Positions 34,357-44,682 of a stretch of 64,000 nt of DNA are shown here, one piece after another. The translations under genes and the position numbers were made by a program. The notes beneath the pieces were generated by a model. It was not told the origin of the DNA, ran no database searches, and saw only the letters and a program-made list of their open reading frames with translations. Position 1 is the stretch's first letter. Each line of letters starts with the position of its first letter. Source of the stretch: Nocardia higoensis (lineage in GTDB: Bacteria; Actinomycetota; Actinomycetes; Mycobacteriales; Mycobacteriaceae); NCBI RefSeq assembly GCF_015477835.1, contig NZ_JADLQN010000001.1, positions 434,001-498,000 on the forward strand, given 5' to 3'.

Positions 34357-34950
34357 GTGACCACGAAAGCCGCCGACCGCATCCTCACCATTCCCAACGT
34401 GCTGAGCGTGCTGCGCCTGATCGGCGTGCCGGTGTTCCTGTGGCTGATGCTGGTCGAACACGCCGACGGATGGGCCTTCGCGCTGCTGGTCGCCAGCGGC
34501 CTGACCGACTTCCTCGACGGCAAACTGGCCAGGCTGCTCGACCAGGGGTCCCGGCTCGGCGCGATCCTCGACCCGCTCGTCGACAGGCTGTTCCTGGTGA
34601 CCACCCTGGCGGCTTTCGTGGTGCGCGGGTTACTGCCCTGGTGGGTCGCCTTGCTGTTGATCGGTCGGGACGTCGTACTGGCGCTGCTGCTGCCGATCTA
34701 CCGCCGCCGCGACCTCGACCCGCCCGAGGTGATCTACCTCGGCAAAGCGGCGACTTTCGCGCTGATGTCGGCGCTGCCGTGGCTGCTGGCGGGAGAGATG
34801 GATTGGCCGCTGGCCGGATTCGGCGCGGCCTTCGGTGCTGCGCTGCTCATCTGGGGCACCGTGGTGTATCTCTGGACCGGCCTGTTGTACGCGGGCAAGG
34901 CGGTGGCGGTGGCGCGCGCGATACCGGCTGTGCGGCACGGTCACCCATAG
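34357..34950 (+). CDS. pgsA2: CDP-alcohol phosphatidyltransferase
   Basis: A 197-residue membrane enzyme from GTG 34357; the longer frame upstream is not protein-like. The family motif DG-x2-AR-x8-G-x3-D-x3-D is complete: SGLTDFLDGKLARLLDQGSR, then LGAILDPLVDRLF. Six hydrophobic segments follow the usual pattern. It joins a CDP-activated lipid to an alcohol, probably a phospholipid synthesis step. The next genes are gcvH, garA and two MerR genes, the order of Rv1822-Rv1830, so it corresponds to pgsA2. The three genes that lie between pgsA2 and gcvH in mycobacteria (Rv1823-Rv1825) are missing here. Confidence 0.85.
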   Translation: MTTKAADRILTIPNVLSVLRLIGVPVFLWLMLVEHADGWAFALLVASGLTDFLDGKLARLLDQGSRLGAILDPLVDRLFLVTTLAAFVVRGLLPWWVALLLIGRDVVLALLLPIYRRRDLDPPEVIYLGKAATFALMSALPWLLAGEMDWPLAGFGAAFGAALLIWGTVVYLWTGLLYAGKAVAVARAIPAVRHGHP

Positions 34951-34992
34951 CGGATAAGGTTGCGTGCAACGTTCACGACGAAAGGACGCCAC

Positions 34993-35391
34993 GTGGCCCT
35001 GACCCCCGAGGATCTGCGCTACACCGAGGAGCACGAGTGGGTACGCCGGATCGGCCCCACCCGGGTGCGGGTCGGCATCACCGACTACGCGCAGTCCCAG
35101 CTCGGTGATGTCGTGTTCGTTCAACTGCCCGACGTGCCACGCGCGGCCGAGGCGGGGGAGAGCGTCGCAGAGGTGGAGTCGACCAAGAGCGTTTCCGACA
35201 TCTACGCCCCTCTCGCCGCGAAAATCATTGTGGTGAACGAGGAATTGACGGCCGCGCCCGAGACGCTGAACGCCGATCCGTACGGCGCCGGGTGGCTCTT
35301 CGAAGCGGAGGTGGACGACGCTTCCCTGCTCGACACCACACTCGGTGAACTGCTGGATGCGGCAGGTTATCAAGGAGTTATCGGGGGCTGA
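34993..35391 (+). CDS. gcvH: Glycine cleavage system H protein
   Basis: A 132-residue lipoyl carrier read from GTG 34993, with AAAGGA 9 nt upstream. The lipoylated Lys is residue 65 in EVESTKSVSD, and the N-terminal YTEEHEWVRR and GITDYAQSQLGDVVFVQLP are typical. It shuttles the aminomethyl group between P, T and L proteins of the glycine cleavage system; gcvP lies 3.3 kb downstream, and gcvT and lpd are not in the window. First gene of the conserved gcvH-garA-merR block. Confidence 0.95.
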   Translation: MALTPEDLRYTEEHEWVRRIGPTRVRVGITDYAQSQLGDVVFVQLPDVPRAAEAGESVAEVESTKSVSDIYAPLAAKIIVVNEELTAAPETLNADPYGAGWLFEAEVDDASLLDTTLGELLDAAGYQGVIGG

Positions 35392-35484
35392 ATCAGCCTT
35401 CCCGGTTCCCCCTGCACGGGCAGCCCCCGGCAGGGTACGGTCAAAGCCAACGGATGAGCCGGCGCTCTCGCGCGGGCATTCTGC

Positions 35485-35502
35485 CGACACGAACTCGTGT
35501 CG
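35485..35502. promoter_or_regulatory. Palindrome upstream of garA
   Basis: CGACACGA-AC-TCGTGTCG is a perfect 8-bp inverted repeat 53 bases before the garA start. A TTGCAT and GATAAT pair nearer the gene (35520-35533) is too closely spaced for a standard promoter, but the GATAAT could be a -10 element. Confidence 0.35.
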
Positions 35503-35555
35503 ACCAAAGCATCACCTGCTTGCATGGATAATCAGGTTCGAGGAGGAGAGAAACG

Positions 35556-36038
35556 GTGAGCGAGAACAAAGACCCGGGTTACCAGGAGACCGCGGCCGAG
35601 ACGACGTCGGTCTTCCGCGCGGATTTCCTGAACGAGGTCGACGCGTCGCGCTCCGAGCAGACCGGCGAACCGCCGGTCCAGGGGGTCGAGGGCCTACCGG
35701 CGGGAGCCGCTCTCCTTGTCGTCAAGCGCGGACCGAACGCGGGGTCGAGGTTTCTGCTGGATCAGCCCACCACGTCGGCGGGTCGCCATCCCGACAGTGA
35801 CATCTTCCTCGACGATGTCACCGTCAGCCGGCGGCACGCGGAGTTCCGTCAGGACGACGACACCTTCCAGGTGGTCGATGTGGGCAGCCTGAACGGCACC
35901 TACGTCAACCGGGAGCCGGTGGATTCCTCCGAACTGCAGAACGGTGACGAGGTACAGATCGGCAAGTTCCGCCTGGTCTTCCTGACCGGGCCGCGCGCGC
36001 AGGCGAACGAGTCCTCGGCGGGTGCGGGAAGCATGTGA
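35556..36038 (+). CDS. garA: FHA-domain regulator GarA/OdhI
   Basis: A 160-residue protein from GTG 35556 with a ribosome binding site GAGGAGAG. The N-terminal ETTS motif (residues 15-18) is the known PknB/PknG phosphorylation site of GarA, and the FHA domain at about 75-145 has GRHPDSDIFLDDVTVSRRHAEF, SLNGTYVN and GDEVQIGKFRLVF. Unphosphorylated GarA binds and inhibits 2-oxoglutarate dehydrogenase and glutamate dehydrogenase and activates glutamate synthase; phosphorylation makes it bind itself and switches it off. Location next to gcvH and merR genes is as in mycobacteria. Confidence 0.95.
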   Translation: MSENKDPGYQETAAETTSVFRADFLNEVDASRSEQTGEPPVQGVEGLPAGAALLVVKRGPNAGSRFLLDQPTTSAGRHPDSDIFLDDVTVSRRHAEFRQDDDTFQVVDVGSLNGTYVNREPVDSSELQNGDEVQIGKFRLVFLTGPRAQANESSAGAGSM

Positions 36039-36127
36039 AGCGCTGCTTCGGGTGGCGGTGTCGGGAGGTATCGATCCAGTAGCGGCGTCGCCTGGAACAG
36101 GCTGGGGGACGGGAAGGGCTGGCGACG

Positions 36128-36928
36128 GTGAGCGGTGCGGCGCAGTGGGCGCGCGGAGGGATGTCCATCGGCTCCGTGCTCGACCTGTTGCGCCCTGACT
36201 TCCCGGACGTCACCATTTCCAAGATTCGATTCCTCGAGTCCGAGGGCTTGATCCGCCCGGAGCGCACGCCGTCGGGATACCGGCGGTTCTCGGTGGCCGA
36301 CTGCGAGCGGCTGCGGTTCATCCTGACCGCGCAGCGCGACCAGTATCTGCCGTTGAAGGTGATCAAGGAACAACTCGAAGCGATCGACAGCGGGGCGGCC
36401 ACGCTCGGCGTCCGGGAAGCGCGCGCCCGCTCGCATCCCGGTCGGCCGGGCGCCCCGGAACCGGAGCGTTCCGCCGGCGCCGACGGGCGCACCATGCCGC
36501 GTCCACTCAACGTGGTGGGCGAGACGGTGAGTCCCGAGGAATTGCGCTTCGATCACGAAATCCGGCTCACCCGAGCCGATCTGCTCGCCCAGGCGGGTGT
36601 CGACGAGAAGTTTCTCAACGACCTCGTCCGAGCGAATCTGGTCACTCCCGGCCCGGCGGGGTTCTTCGGCGCCGACGATGTGCCGCTGGTCAGGACCGCC
36701 CGCGCGATGGCCGAGTTCGGACTGGAGGCGCGCCATCTGCGTGCCTTCAAGCTGGCCGCCGACCGCGAGGCCGCGCTGCTCGCTCAGATCGCCGCGCCGA
36801 TCGCCAAGAGCCGGGACGCGGGCGCGCGGGCGCGGGCGGAGGAGACCGTGCGCGAGCTCGCGGCGTTGTCGCTGAGCCTGCACACCCACTTGGTCAAGGC
36901 CGCGGTCCGCAGCGCTCTGGGCAATTGA
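36128..36928 (+). CDS. MerR family regulator, Rv1828-like
   Basis: A 266-residue regulator from GTG 36128. N-terminal MerR helix-turn-helix: MSIGSVLDLLRPDFPDVTIS, IRFLESEGLIRPERTPSGYR and FSVADCERLRFILTAQRDQY. A Pro/Gly linker (about 100-130) leads to a second globular domain (ELRFDHEIRLTRADLLAQAG) that is typical of Rv1828, where it binds an unknown partner and no metal cysteines are present. It is part of the gcvH-garA block and may regulate glycine cleavage genes. Length agrees with the mycobacterial protein (about 247). Confidence 0.9.
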   Translation: MSGAAQWARGGMSIGSVLDLLRPDFPDVTISKIRFLESEGLIRPERTPSGYRRFSVADCERLRFILTAQRDQYLPLKVIKEQLEAIDSGAATLGVREARARSHPGRPGAPEPERSAGADGRTMPRPLNVVGETVSPEELRFDHEIRLTRADLLAQAGVDEKFLNDLVRANLVTPGPAGFFGADDVPLVRTARAMAEFGLEARHLRAFKLAADREAALLAQIAAPIAKSRDAGARARAEETVRELAALSLSLHTHLVKAAVRSALGN

Positions 36929-37073
36929 CCCGGCCGGCGTGACCCGACGGTGTCCGATACGCCATCGGGCCGCGGCAGCCGATCGCGGCACTCCCTGGAA
37001 TTCGCTTAGACTCGTATTCACGGCGAGCTCTGCGGCGGTCGGCGGGCGGTCGGCGATTATGGGAGGCAGTGGC

Positions 37074-37547
37074 ATGAGTGAAATGCGTGTGATCGGCATC
37101 CGCGTCGAGCAGCCACAGAACCAGCCGGTGCTGTTGCTTCGGGAGGTGTCCGGGGAGCGGTATCTGCCCATATGGATCGGGCAGGCCGAAGCCGCGGCCA
37201 TCGTGCTCGAACAGGAGCATGTGACCCCGGTACGGCCGCTGACGCACGACCTGATCAAGATCATGATCACCGAACTCGGGCATACGCTCAAAGAGGTCAG
37301 GATCATCGATCTCAAGCAGGGCACCTTCTACGCCGATCTGGTGTTCGAGAACGACGTGCGGATCTCCGCGCGGCCCTCGGATTCGGTCGCCATCGCGCTG
37401 CGCGTGGGTTGCCCGATCTATGCCGAGGAGCCGGTGCTCGAGGAAGCGGGCTTGGTCATGCCCGACGAGCGCGAGGACGAGGTCGAGAAGTTCAAGGAGT
37501 TCCTCGACTCGGTATCGCCGGACGATTTCAAGGCGACCGACGGCTGA
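37074..37547 (+). CDS. Bifunctional nuclease family protein, Rv1829-like
   Basis: A 157-residue protein from ATG 37074 with GGGAGG upstream. It matches DUF151/bifunctional nuclease domain: EMRVIGIRVEQPQNQPVLLL, LPIWIGQAEAAAIVLEQEHV, RPLTHDLIKIMITELG and ISARPSDSVAIALRVGCPIY. DNase/RNase activity has been reported for plant members, and a bacterial member (MTB Rv1829) is conserved in this operon. Acidic C-terminus (DEREDEVEKFKEFL). Sits between the two MerR genes as in mycobacteria. Confidence 0.9.
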   Translation: MSEMRVIGIRVEQPQNQPVLLLREVSGERYLPIWIGQAEAAAIVLEQEHVTPVRPLTHDLIKIMITELGHTLKEVRIIDLKQGTFYADLVFENDVRISARPSDSVAIALRVGCPIYAEEPVLEEAGLVMPDEREDEVEKFKEFLDSVSPDDFKATDG

Positions 37548-37751
37548 TTTCTCTACCTGAAGTACAGCCTGAGACTTTTACCGCGCGTCGCGTTTGGTCC
37601 GACGACACCGGTGCCCGGAGAATCGACGGGAGTAATCTCGATAGTCGGGCCGTGGTCGCTGTCGGTGGAATCCGGCGGATGGTGAGCGTCGGTCGCTAAC
37701 GGAGTCGGGTCATCGATGGGGCCAGGCGTCGGCGGAGCAAGGGAGTGGTCA

Positions 37752-38309
37752 ATGGCAGAGCAATCGCGGGATGTGGTACAGCCAGGCCTGTTCCCCAACG
37801 ATGCGGTGCCGGACGATTTGGTCGGGTACCGGGTTCCCAGCGCGTGTCAGGTCGCGGGCATCACCTACCGTCAGCTCGATTACTGGGCGCGCACGGGACT
37901 TGTCGTGCCCTCGATTCGCAGCGCGGCGGGCTCGGGAAGTCAGCGGCTGTATTCGTTCAAGGACATTCTGGTCCTGAAGATCGTCAAGCGGCTGCTCGAC
38001 GCCGGTATCTCGCTGCAGAACATTCGCATCGCGGTCGATCATCTGCGCAGCCGTGGCGTGGAGGATCTGGCCGGGATCACGCTGTTCTCCGACGGCACGT
38101 CGGTCTACGAGTGCACCTCGCCGGAGGAAGTCGTCGACTTACTGCAGGGCGGGCAGGGCGTGTTCGGAATCGCGGTCAGCGGTGCGATGCGGGAACTGAC
38201 CGGCATCATCGCGAATTTCCCGGCCGAACGTGCCGCGGCGGTCACCGAGCGGCCCGAGGACGAATTGTCCTACCGCCGCAAGGCGCGGATGAATCGCGCC
38301 ACCGGATAG
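37752..38309 (+). CDS. MerR family regulator, Rv1830-like
   Basis: A 185-residue regulator from ATG 37752; an upstream in-frame start (37716) has no site. The MerR domain reads GYRVPSACQVAGITYRQLDYWARTGLV and SQRLYSFKDILVLKIVKRL, with dimerisation helix ISLQNIRIAVDHLRSRG. The C-terminal part (GITLFSDGTSVYECTSPEEVVDLL) is conserved in Rv1830, which has been linked with cell division and antibiotic tolerance. Immediately followed by the glycine riboswitch and gcvP. A long 200-base gap upstream should hold its promoter. Confidence 0.9.
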   Translation: MAEQSRDVVQPGLFPNDAVPDDLVGYRVPSACQVAGITYRQLDYWARTGLVVPSIRSAAGSGSQRLYSFKDILVLKIVKRLLDAGISLQNIRIAVDHLRSRGVEDLAGITLFSDGTSVYECTSPEEVVDLLQGGQGVFGIAVSGAMRELTGIIANFPAERAAAVTERPEDELSYRRKARMNRATG

Positions 38310-38409
38310 GCGTACATCGGCGTTCGCCGGATGTTCGCGGACAGTGACGAGCGCGACATGGTCTCCGGCACGTCGATTCACAGACACCCGGCCTAGACTG
38401 GGTGGGCGT

Positions 38410-38622
38410 CGCGTCGTGCGGGAGAGTCCCGGTTTGCTGAAACCGGGCGCCGAAGGAGCAGCACCTCCCCGTCAATCTCTCAGGCACCAGGACCGTACGA
38501 CCTTCGACGCCTCTGGAAAGCGGTGATCCGTGCCTCGGCGCGGTAGCGCCCGCCCACGGGGAAAGGGACTCGGCAGCACGCCCGGTTCCCGAATCTCTCA
38601 GGCAGCAGCGACAGAGGGGGAG
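38410..38622 (+). ncRNA. Tandem glycine riboswitch before gcvP
   Basis: Two glycine aptamers are visible. Aptamer 1 (about 38414-38497) has GGGAGAGTCCCGG, then GCCGAAGGAGCAGCACCTCC, AATCTCTCAGGCACCAGGA and CCG. Aptamer 2 (about 38509-38622) has CCTCTGG and the closing CGACAGAGGGG, and ends with GAATCTCTCAGGCAGCAGC. Tandem glycine aptamers normally turn on glycine-cleavage genes when glycine is abundant; gcvP starts 50 bases later. In aptamer 2 the usual CCGAAGGGGCAA core is replaced by CCACGGGGAAAGGG, so it is divergent. The aptamers are about 15 bases apart, as in other tandem riboswitches. Confidence 0.85.
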
Positions 38623-38674
38623 GGCAGGAAACCGTCGACCTGGTCGACCCCGCCCCGCCTTGGGAGTTGCCGCC

Positions 38675-41484
<2,810 letters not shown>

Positions 41485-41497
<13 letters not shown>

Positions 41498-42126
41498 TCC
41501 GCCGTCGCGCCGGACTCTCGATCGAGGAGTCCGGCGCGGGCCGCGGCGGCCGCGATGTCGGCGGCGCGGCGCGTGAACGCCTCGTCGACCGGCTCGTGAG
41601 TGATGAGCAGCCGGTGGAAGACCGGGGCGAGGGCTTGGCGGATCACCGCCTCGGCGTCGATTTCGGCGGAGAGTTCGCCACGCTCGACCGCGCGGGCGAC
41701 GATCACCGCGCACTGCCGATGCCTGGCGCGGTAGAACTCCCGTAACGCCTCGGCCGCTTCGGTGCTCTGCAGCGCCGCGGTGACGAAGGCGGTCGCGACC
41801 GGTCCCGCGGCGGGATCGGCGAAGCCGGTGTGCAAGAGCGCGGTCAGCGCCCGCAGATCCGTGCCGAAAGCACCCGTGTCGGGCAGCGGCCACGGCTCGT
41901 CGGCGGCCAGTTCGAGCGCGTCGGTGACCAGGCCGGCCGCATCACGCCAGCGACGGTAGACGGTCGTCTTGTGCACGCCTGAGCGCTGCGCCACGTTCTC
42001 CACGGTCAGTCCCGCGAATCCATGAGCCACCAGTTCGTCGAGCGTCGCCTGCCGGACGGCGTCGCGGACCCGTGCGCTGCGTCCGCCGGGTCGCCTCGAA
42101 GTTTCCAAAGACAACTCCTGTTGCAT
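41485..42126 (-). CDS. TetR family regulator of the ABC-F/Vgb pair
   Basis: A 213-residue regulator. Basic N-terminus ([20 protein letters not shown]) then helix-turn-helix [21 protein letters not shown]. The C-terminal domain contains [33 protein letters not shown], a TetR_C pattern. It is divergent from the ABC-F gene with a gap of only 42 bases (42127-42168), so its own operator probably overlaps both promoters; TATCTTAATGCT lies there as possible -10 elements. It most likely responds to an antibiotic or related metabolite. Its 3-prime end overlaps gcvP by 13 bases. Confidence 0.9.
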
Positions 42127-42168
42127 TAGTTGTTCGACTGTCGTATCTTAATGCTACACAAGTAGCGA

Positions 42169-43656
42169 TTGGAGATTCGACTGACCACTCAACTGACCCT
42201 GCGCAATGTCGGGAAGTCCTACGGCCCGCGCGTCGTCCTCGACGCGGTATCGCTGTCGATCGCCCCCGGTGAGCGGGTGGGTATCGTCGGCGAGAACGGT
42301 TCGGGGAAGTCGACGCTGTTGCGCATCATGGCCGGGATCGAGGCGCCCGACGAAGGTGAGGTCGTCTGCTTCGCGTCCGGTGGCACGGGCCATCTCGAGC
42401 AGACTCTCGATGCCGAAACCGTCGGTGACGCGGTAGATGTCGCACTCGCGGATATTCGTGAGACGGCCCTGGCCATGCAGCGGGCCGCCGAGGCGCAGGA
42501 CATGGAAGCCTATGGCGAACTGCTCACCGTGTTCGAAGCGCGCGACGGCTACCAGGCCGACCTGAGGGTCGAGCAGGCGATGCACGGCCTCGGTCTCGGG
42601 CACCTGGACCGGCATCGGGCCGTCGCTACCCTGTCCGGCGGCGAGCGCGCACGCCTGGCGCTGGCCTGCCTGCTGGCCTCCTCCCCGGAGATCCTGTTGC
42701 TCGACGAGCCGACCAACCATCTCGACGACGCCGCGCTGACCTGGCTGGAGGACCGGTTGCGTGGGCACCACGGCACGGTCGTCGTGGTATCGCACGACCG
42801 GGTCTTCCTGGACCGGGTGGCGACCGCGGTGGTGCTCGTCGAGGAGGGCGGCCTCACTCGTTTCGGTGGCGGCTATTCGGATCTGCTCGCAGCCGAGGCG
42901 GCCGCACGGCATCGGTGGGGGCAGGACTACGCGCGCTGGTGCGCGGAGATCGCCCGGCTGCGCGAGTTCTCCCGCGACACCGCGCACCGGGTCGCGGTGG
43001 GCCGGGCGCAGCGCGACAACAACAAGATGGCCTACGACCGGCATGCGGGCCGGGTGCAGAATTCGGTGTCCTCGCGCGTGCGCCAGGCGGTCGAGAAAGT
43101 ACGCAGGCTGGAGGCCGATCCGGTGCCGCGGCCGCCGGAACCGTTGCGGTTCGGCGGGGGATTTCGCGCCGCGCGCCCGGTCCGTTTCGAGCTGGGTGTG
43201 CTGACACTGGGCCCGCGGGACCGCCTGCTGATCCACGGGCCCAACGGGTCCGGCAAGTCGACGCTGCTCGACCGGATGTACGCGACGGTGTCCGGGCGGG
43301 TCGGCTATCTCCGGCAGGAAGAGAGCTTCGATCCGCGGCACAGTGTGGTCGACGCCTACGGCGGTTCCCGTTCGGCACTGCTGACGACCGGGCTGTTCCG
43401 GGCGGACGCGCTGGACCAGCCGGTCGGCGCGTTGTCGGAAGGGCAGCGGCGCAGGCTGTCACTGGCCCGCCTGATCGCGGGGGAGCACGACCTGCTGTTG
43501 CTCGACGAACCGACCAATCACCTGTCCCTGCGGCTGGTGGAAGAACTGGAACAGGCGCTGGCCGACTATCGGGGCGCACTCGTCGTCGTCACGCACGATC
43601 GTGGGCTGCGGCGCAGGTTCCGGGGGACGCACAAGGAGGTGGGCGAGTTTGCCTGA
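42169..43656 (+). CDS. ABC-F type ribosomal protection ATPase
   Basis: A 495-residue protein of two fused ABC ATPase domains without membrane segments, as in antibiotic-resistance ABC-F proteins. Domain 1: GIVGENGSGKSTLLRIMAG, signature LSGGERARLALACLL, LLLDEPTNHLD; domain 2: LIHGPNGSGKSTLLDRM, signature LSEGQRRRLSLARLI and LLLDEPTNHLS, with an interdomain linker rich in Arg (RDNNKMAYDRHAGRVQNSVSS). It should protect the ribosome from drugs such as streptogramin A, lincosamides or pleuromutilins. Start uncertain: TTG 42169 fits the open frame, but CTG 42181 has the better GGAG spacing and would give the TTQLTLRNVGKSYG N-terminus. Confidence 0.9.
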   Translation: MEIRLTTQLTLRNVGKSYGPRVVLDAVSLSIAPGERVGIVGENGSGKSTLLRIMAGIEAPDEGEVVCFASGGTGHLEQTLDAETVGDAVDVALADIRETALAMQRAAEAQDMEAYGELLTVFEARDGYQADLRVEQAMHGLGLGHLDRHRAVATLSGGERARLALACLLASSPEILLLDEPTNHLDDAALTWLEDRLRGHHGTVVVVSHDRVFLDRVATAVVLVEEGGLTRFGGGYSDLLAAEAAARHRWGQDYARWCAEIARLREFSRDTAHRVAVGRAQRDNNKMAYDRHAGRVQNSVSSRVRQAVEKVRRLEADPVPRPPEPLRFGGGFRAARPVRFELGVLTLGPRDRLLIHGPNGSGKSTLLDRMYATVSGRVGYLRQEESFDPRHSVVDAYGGSRSALLTTGLFRADALDQPVGALSEGQRRRLSLARLIAGEHDLLLLDEPTNHLSLRLVEELEQALADYRGALVVVTHDRGLRRRFRGTHKEVGEFA

Positions 43657-44554
43657 GATCGTGGAAGTCGTCGAGGTCGACGGCGGTCCGTACGGTGTCG
43701 CCGTGGATGCGGCGGGCATGGTCTGGTGCACGCTGGCCGAGCGCGGAGCGATCGCACGATGGGATGGCTCACGGCTCGAGATGTTCGGGCTCGAGCCCGC
43801 CGACGGGTCGCCGACCGTCATCATCGCGCACGGAAATGACGTGTGGTTCACAGAGTTTCGCGGTAACCGGATCGGCAGGATCGGGTCGGGCGGCGCATGC
43901 GAGTACCTTCCCGCCGACTCCCCGTACGGCCTGTGCCTCGCCCCGGACGGTGCCCTCTGGTACACGGAGGTGAACGCGAACGCGGTGGTGCGTCGTGATC
44001 CGGCCGGCGCGCTCGACCGGTACACCGTCGAGGGCATGCCGTCGACGATCGCCGCAGCTCCCGACGGCACGGTCTGGTTCACCCTGAATCAGGCGAACGC
44101 GATCGGCCGGATCACCGCGGCAGGAGGGCTCTCGGTCCAGTCACTGCCCACCGAAGCCGCGGCGCCGGTGGGGATCACCGTCCGCGGGGACGGCGCCTGG
44201 TTCGTCGAGATCGGCGCCGGGCAGCTCGGCCACATCCCTGCCAGAGGCGCAGCCGGTTCCGACGACGCGGTTGCCGCTCACGGCACAGTCGCCACCCACG
44301 GTCCGGTCATCGAATTCCCGTTGCCGGATCGCGCGGCGAAGCCACACGCCGTCGTCGCCGGTCCCGACGGTGCGCTGTGGTTCACCGAGTGGGCGTCGTC
44401 GCGGCTGGGCCGGATGACCGTGGACGGCGCGGTCACCGGGTCGGCGCTCCCCGGCGCGGAACCGCACGGTCTCACCGTCGCGCCCGACGGCTCGATCTGG
44501 GTCGCGATGGAGTCGGGTGCCCTCGTGCGGGTGCGCCCGGACACGACTCGGTGA
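43649..44554 (+). CDS. vgb: Virginiamycin B lyase (streptogramin B lyase)
   Basis: A 301-residue seven-bladed propeller from TTG 43649 (AAGGAGG upstream), overlapping the ABC-F stop by 8 bases. Blades repeat as PYGVAVDAAGMVWCT, ALWYTEVNANAVVRRD, TVWFTLNQANAIGRI and ALWFTEWASSRLGRM. The catalytic region of Vgb is present: AKPHAVVAGPDG (His228 position of Staphylococcus Vgb), GAEPHGLTVAPDG (Glu268 and His270) and WVAMES (Glu284). Vgb opens the ester bond of streptogramin B by lyase chemistry. Together with the ABC-F gene it would give combined streptogramin A and B resistance. Usual length is about 295-300. Confidence 0.9.
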   Translation: MPEIVEVVEVDGGPYGVAVDAAGMVWCTLAERGAIARWDGSRLEMFGLEPADGSPTVIIAHGNDVWFTEFRGNRIGRIGSGGACEYLPADSPYGLCLAPDGALWYTEVNANAVVRRDPAGALDRYTVEGMPSTIAAAPDGTVWFTLNQANAIGRITAAGGLSVQSLPTEAAAPVGITVRGDGAWFVEIGAGQLGHIPARGAAGSDDAVAAHGTVATHGPVIEFPLPDRAAKPHAVVAGPDGALWFTEWASSRLGRMTVDGAVTGSALPGAEPHGLTVAPDGSIWVAMESGALVRVRPDTTR

Positions 44555-44682
44555 CGTCGGGCTGGGCCCGAGCGCGCTGGGCAGCCGGATCGCCTCCGGG
44601 GCGCGGCCGCACCTGATGCGGTGCGGCCGGACACCGCCTGGCGCTTGCCGACCGGGACTCGTCGCCCCGGCCCGATCTCCGG

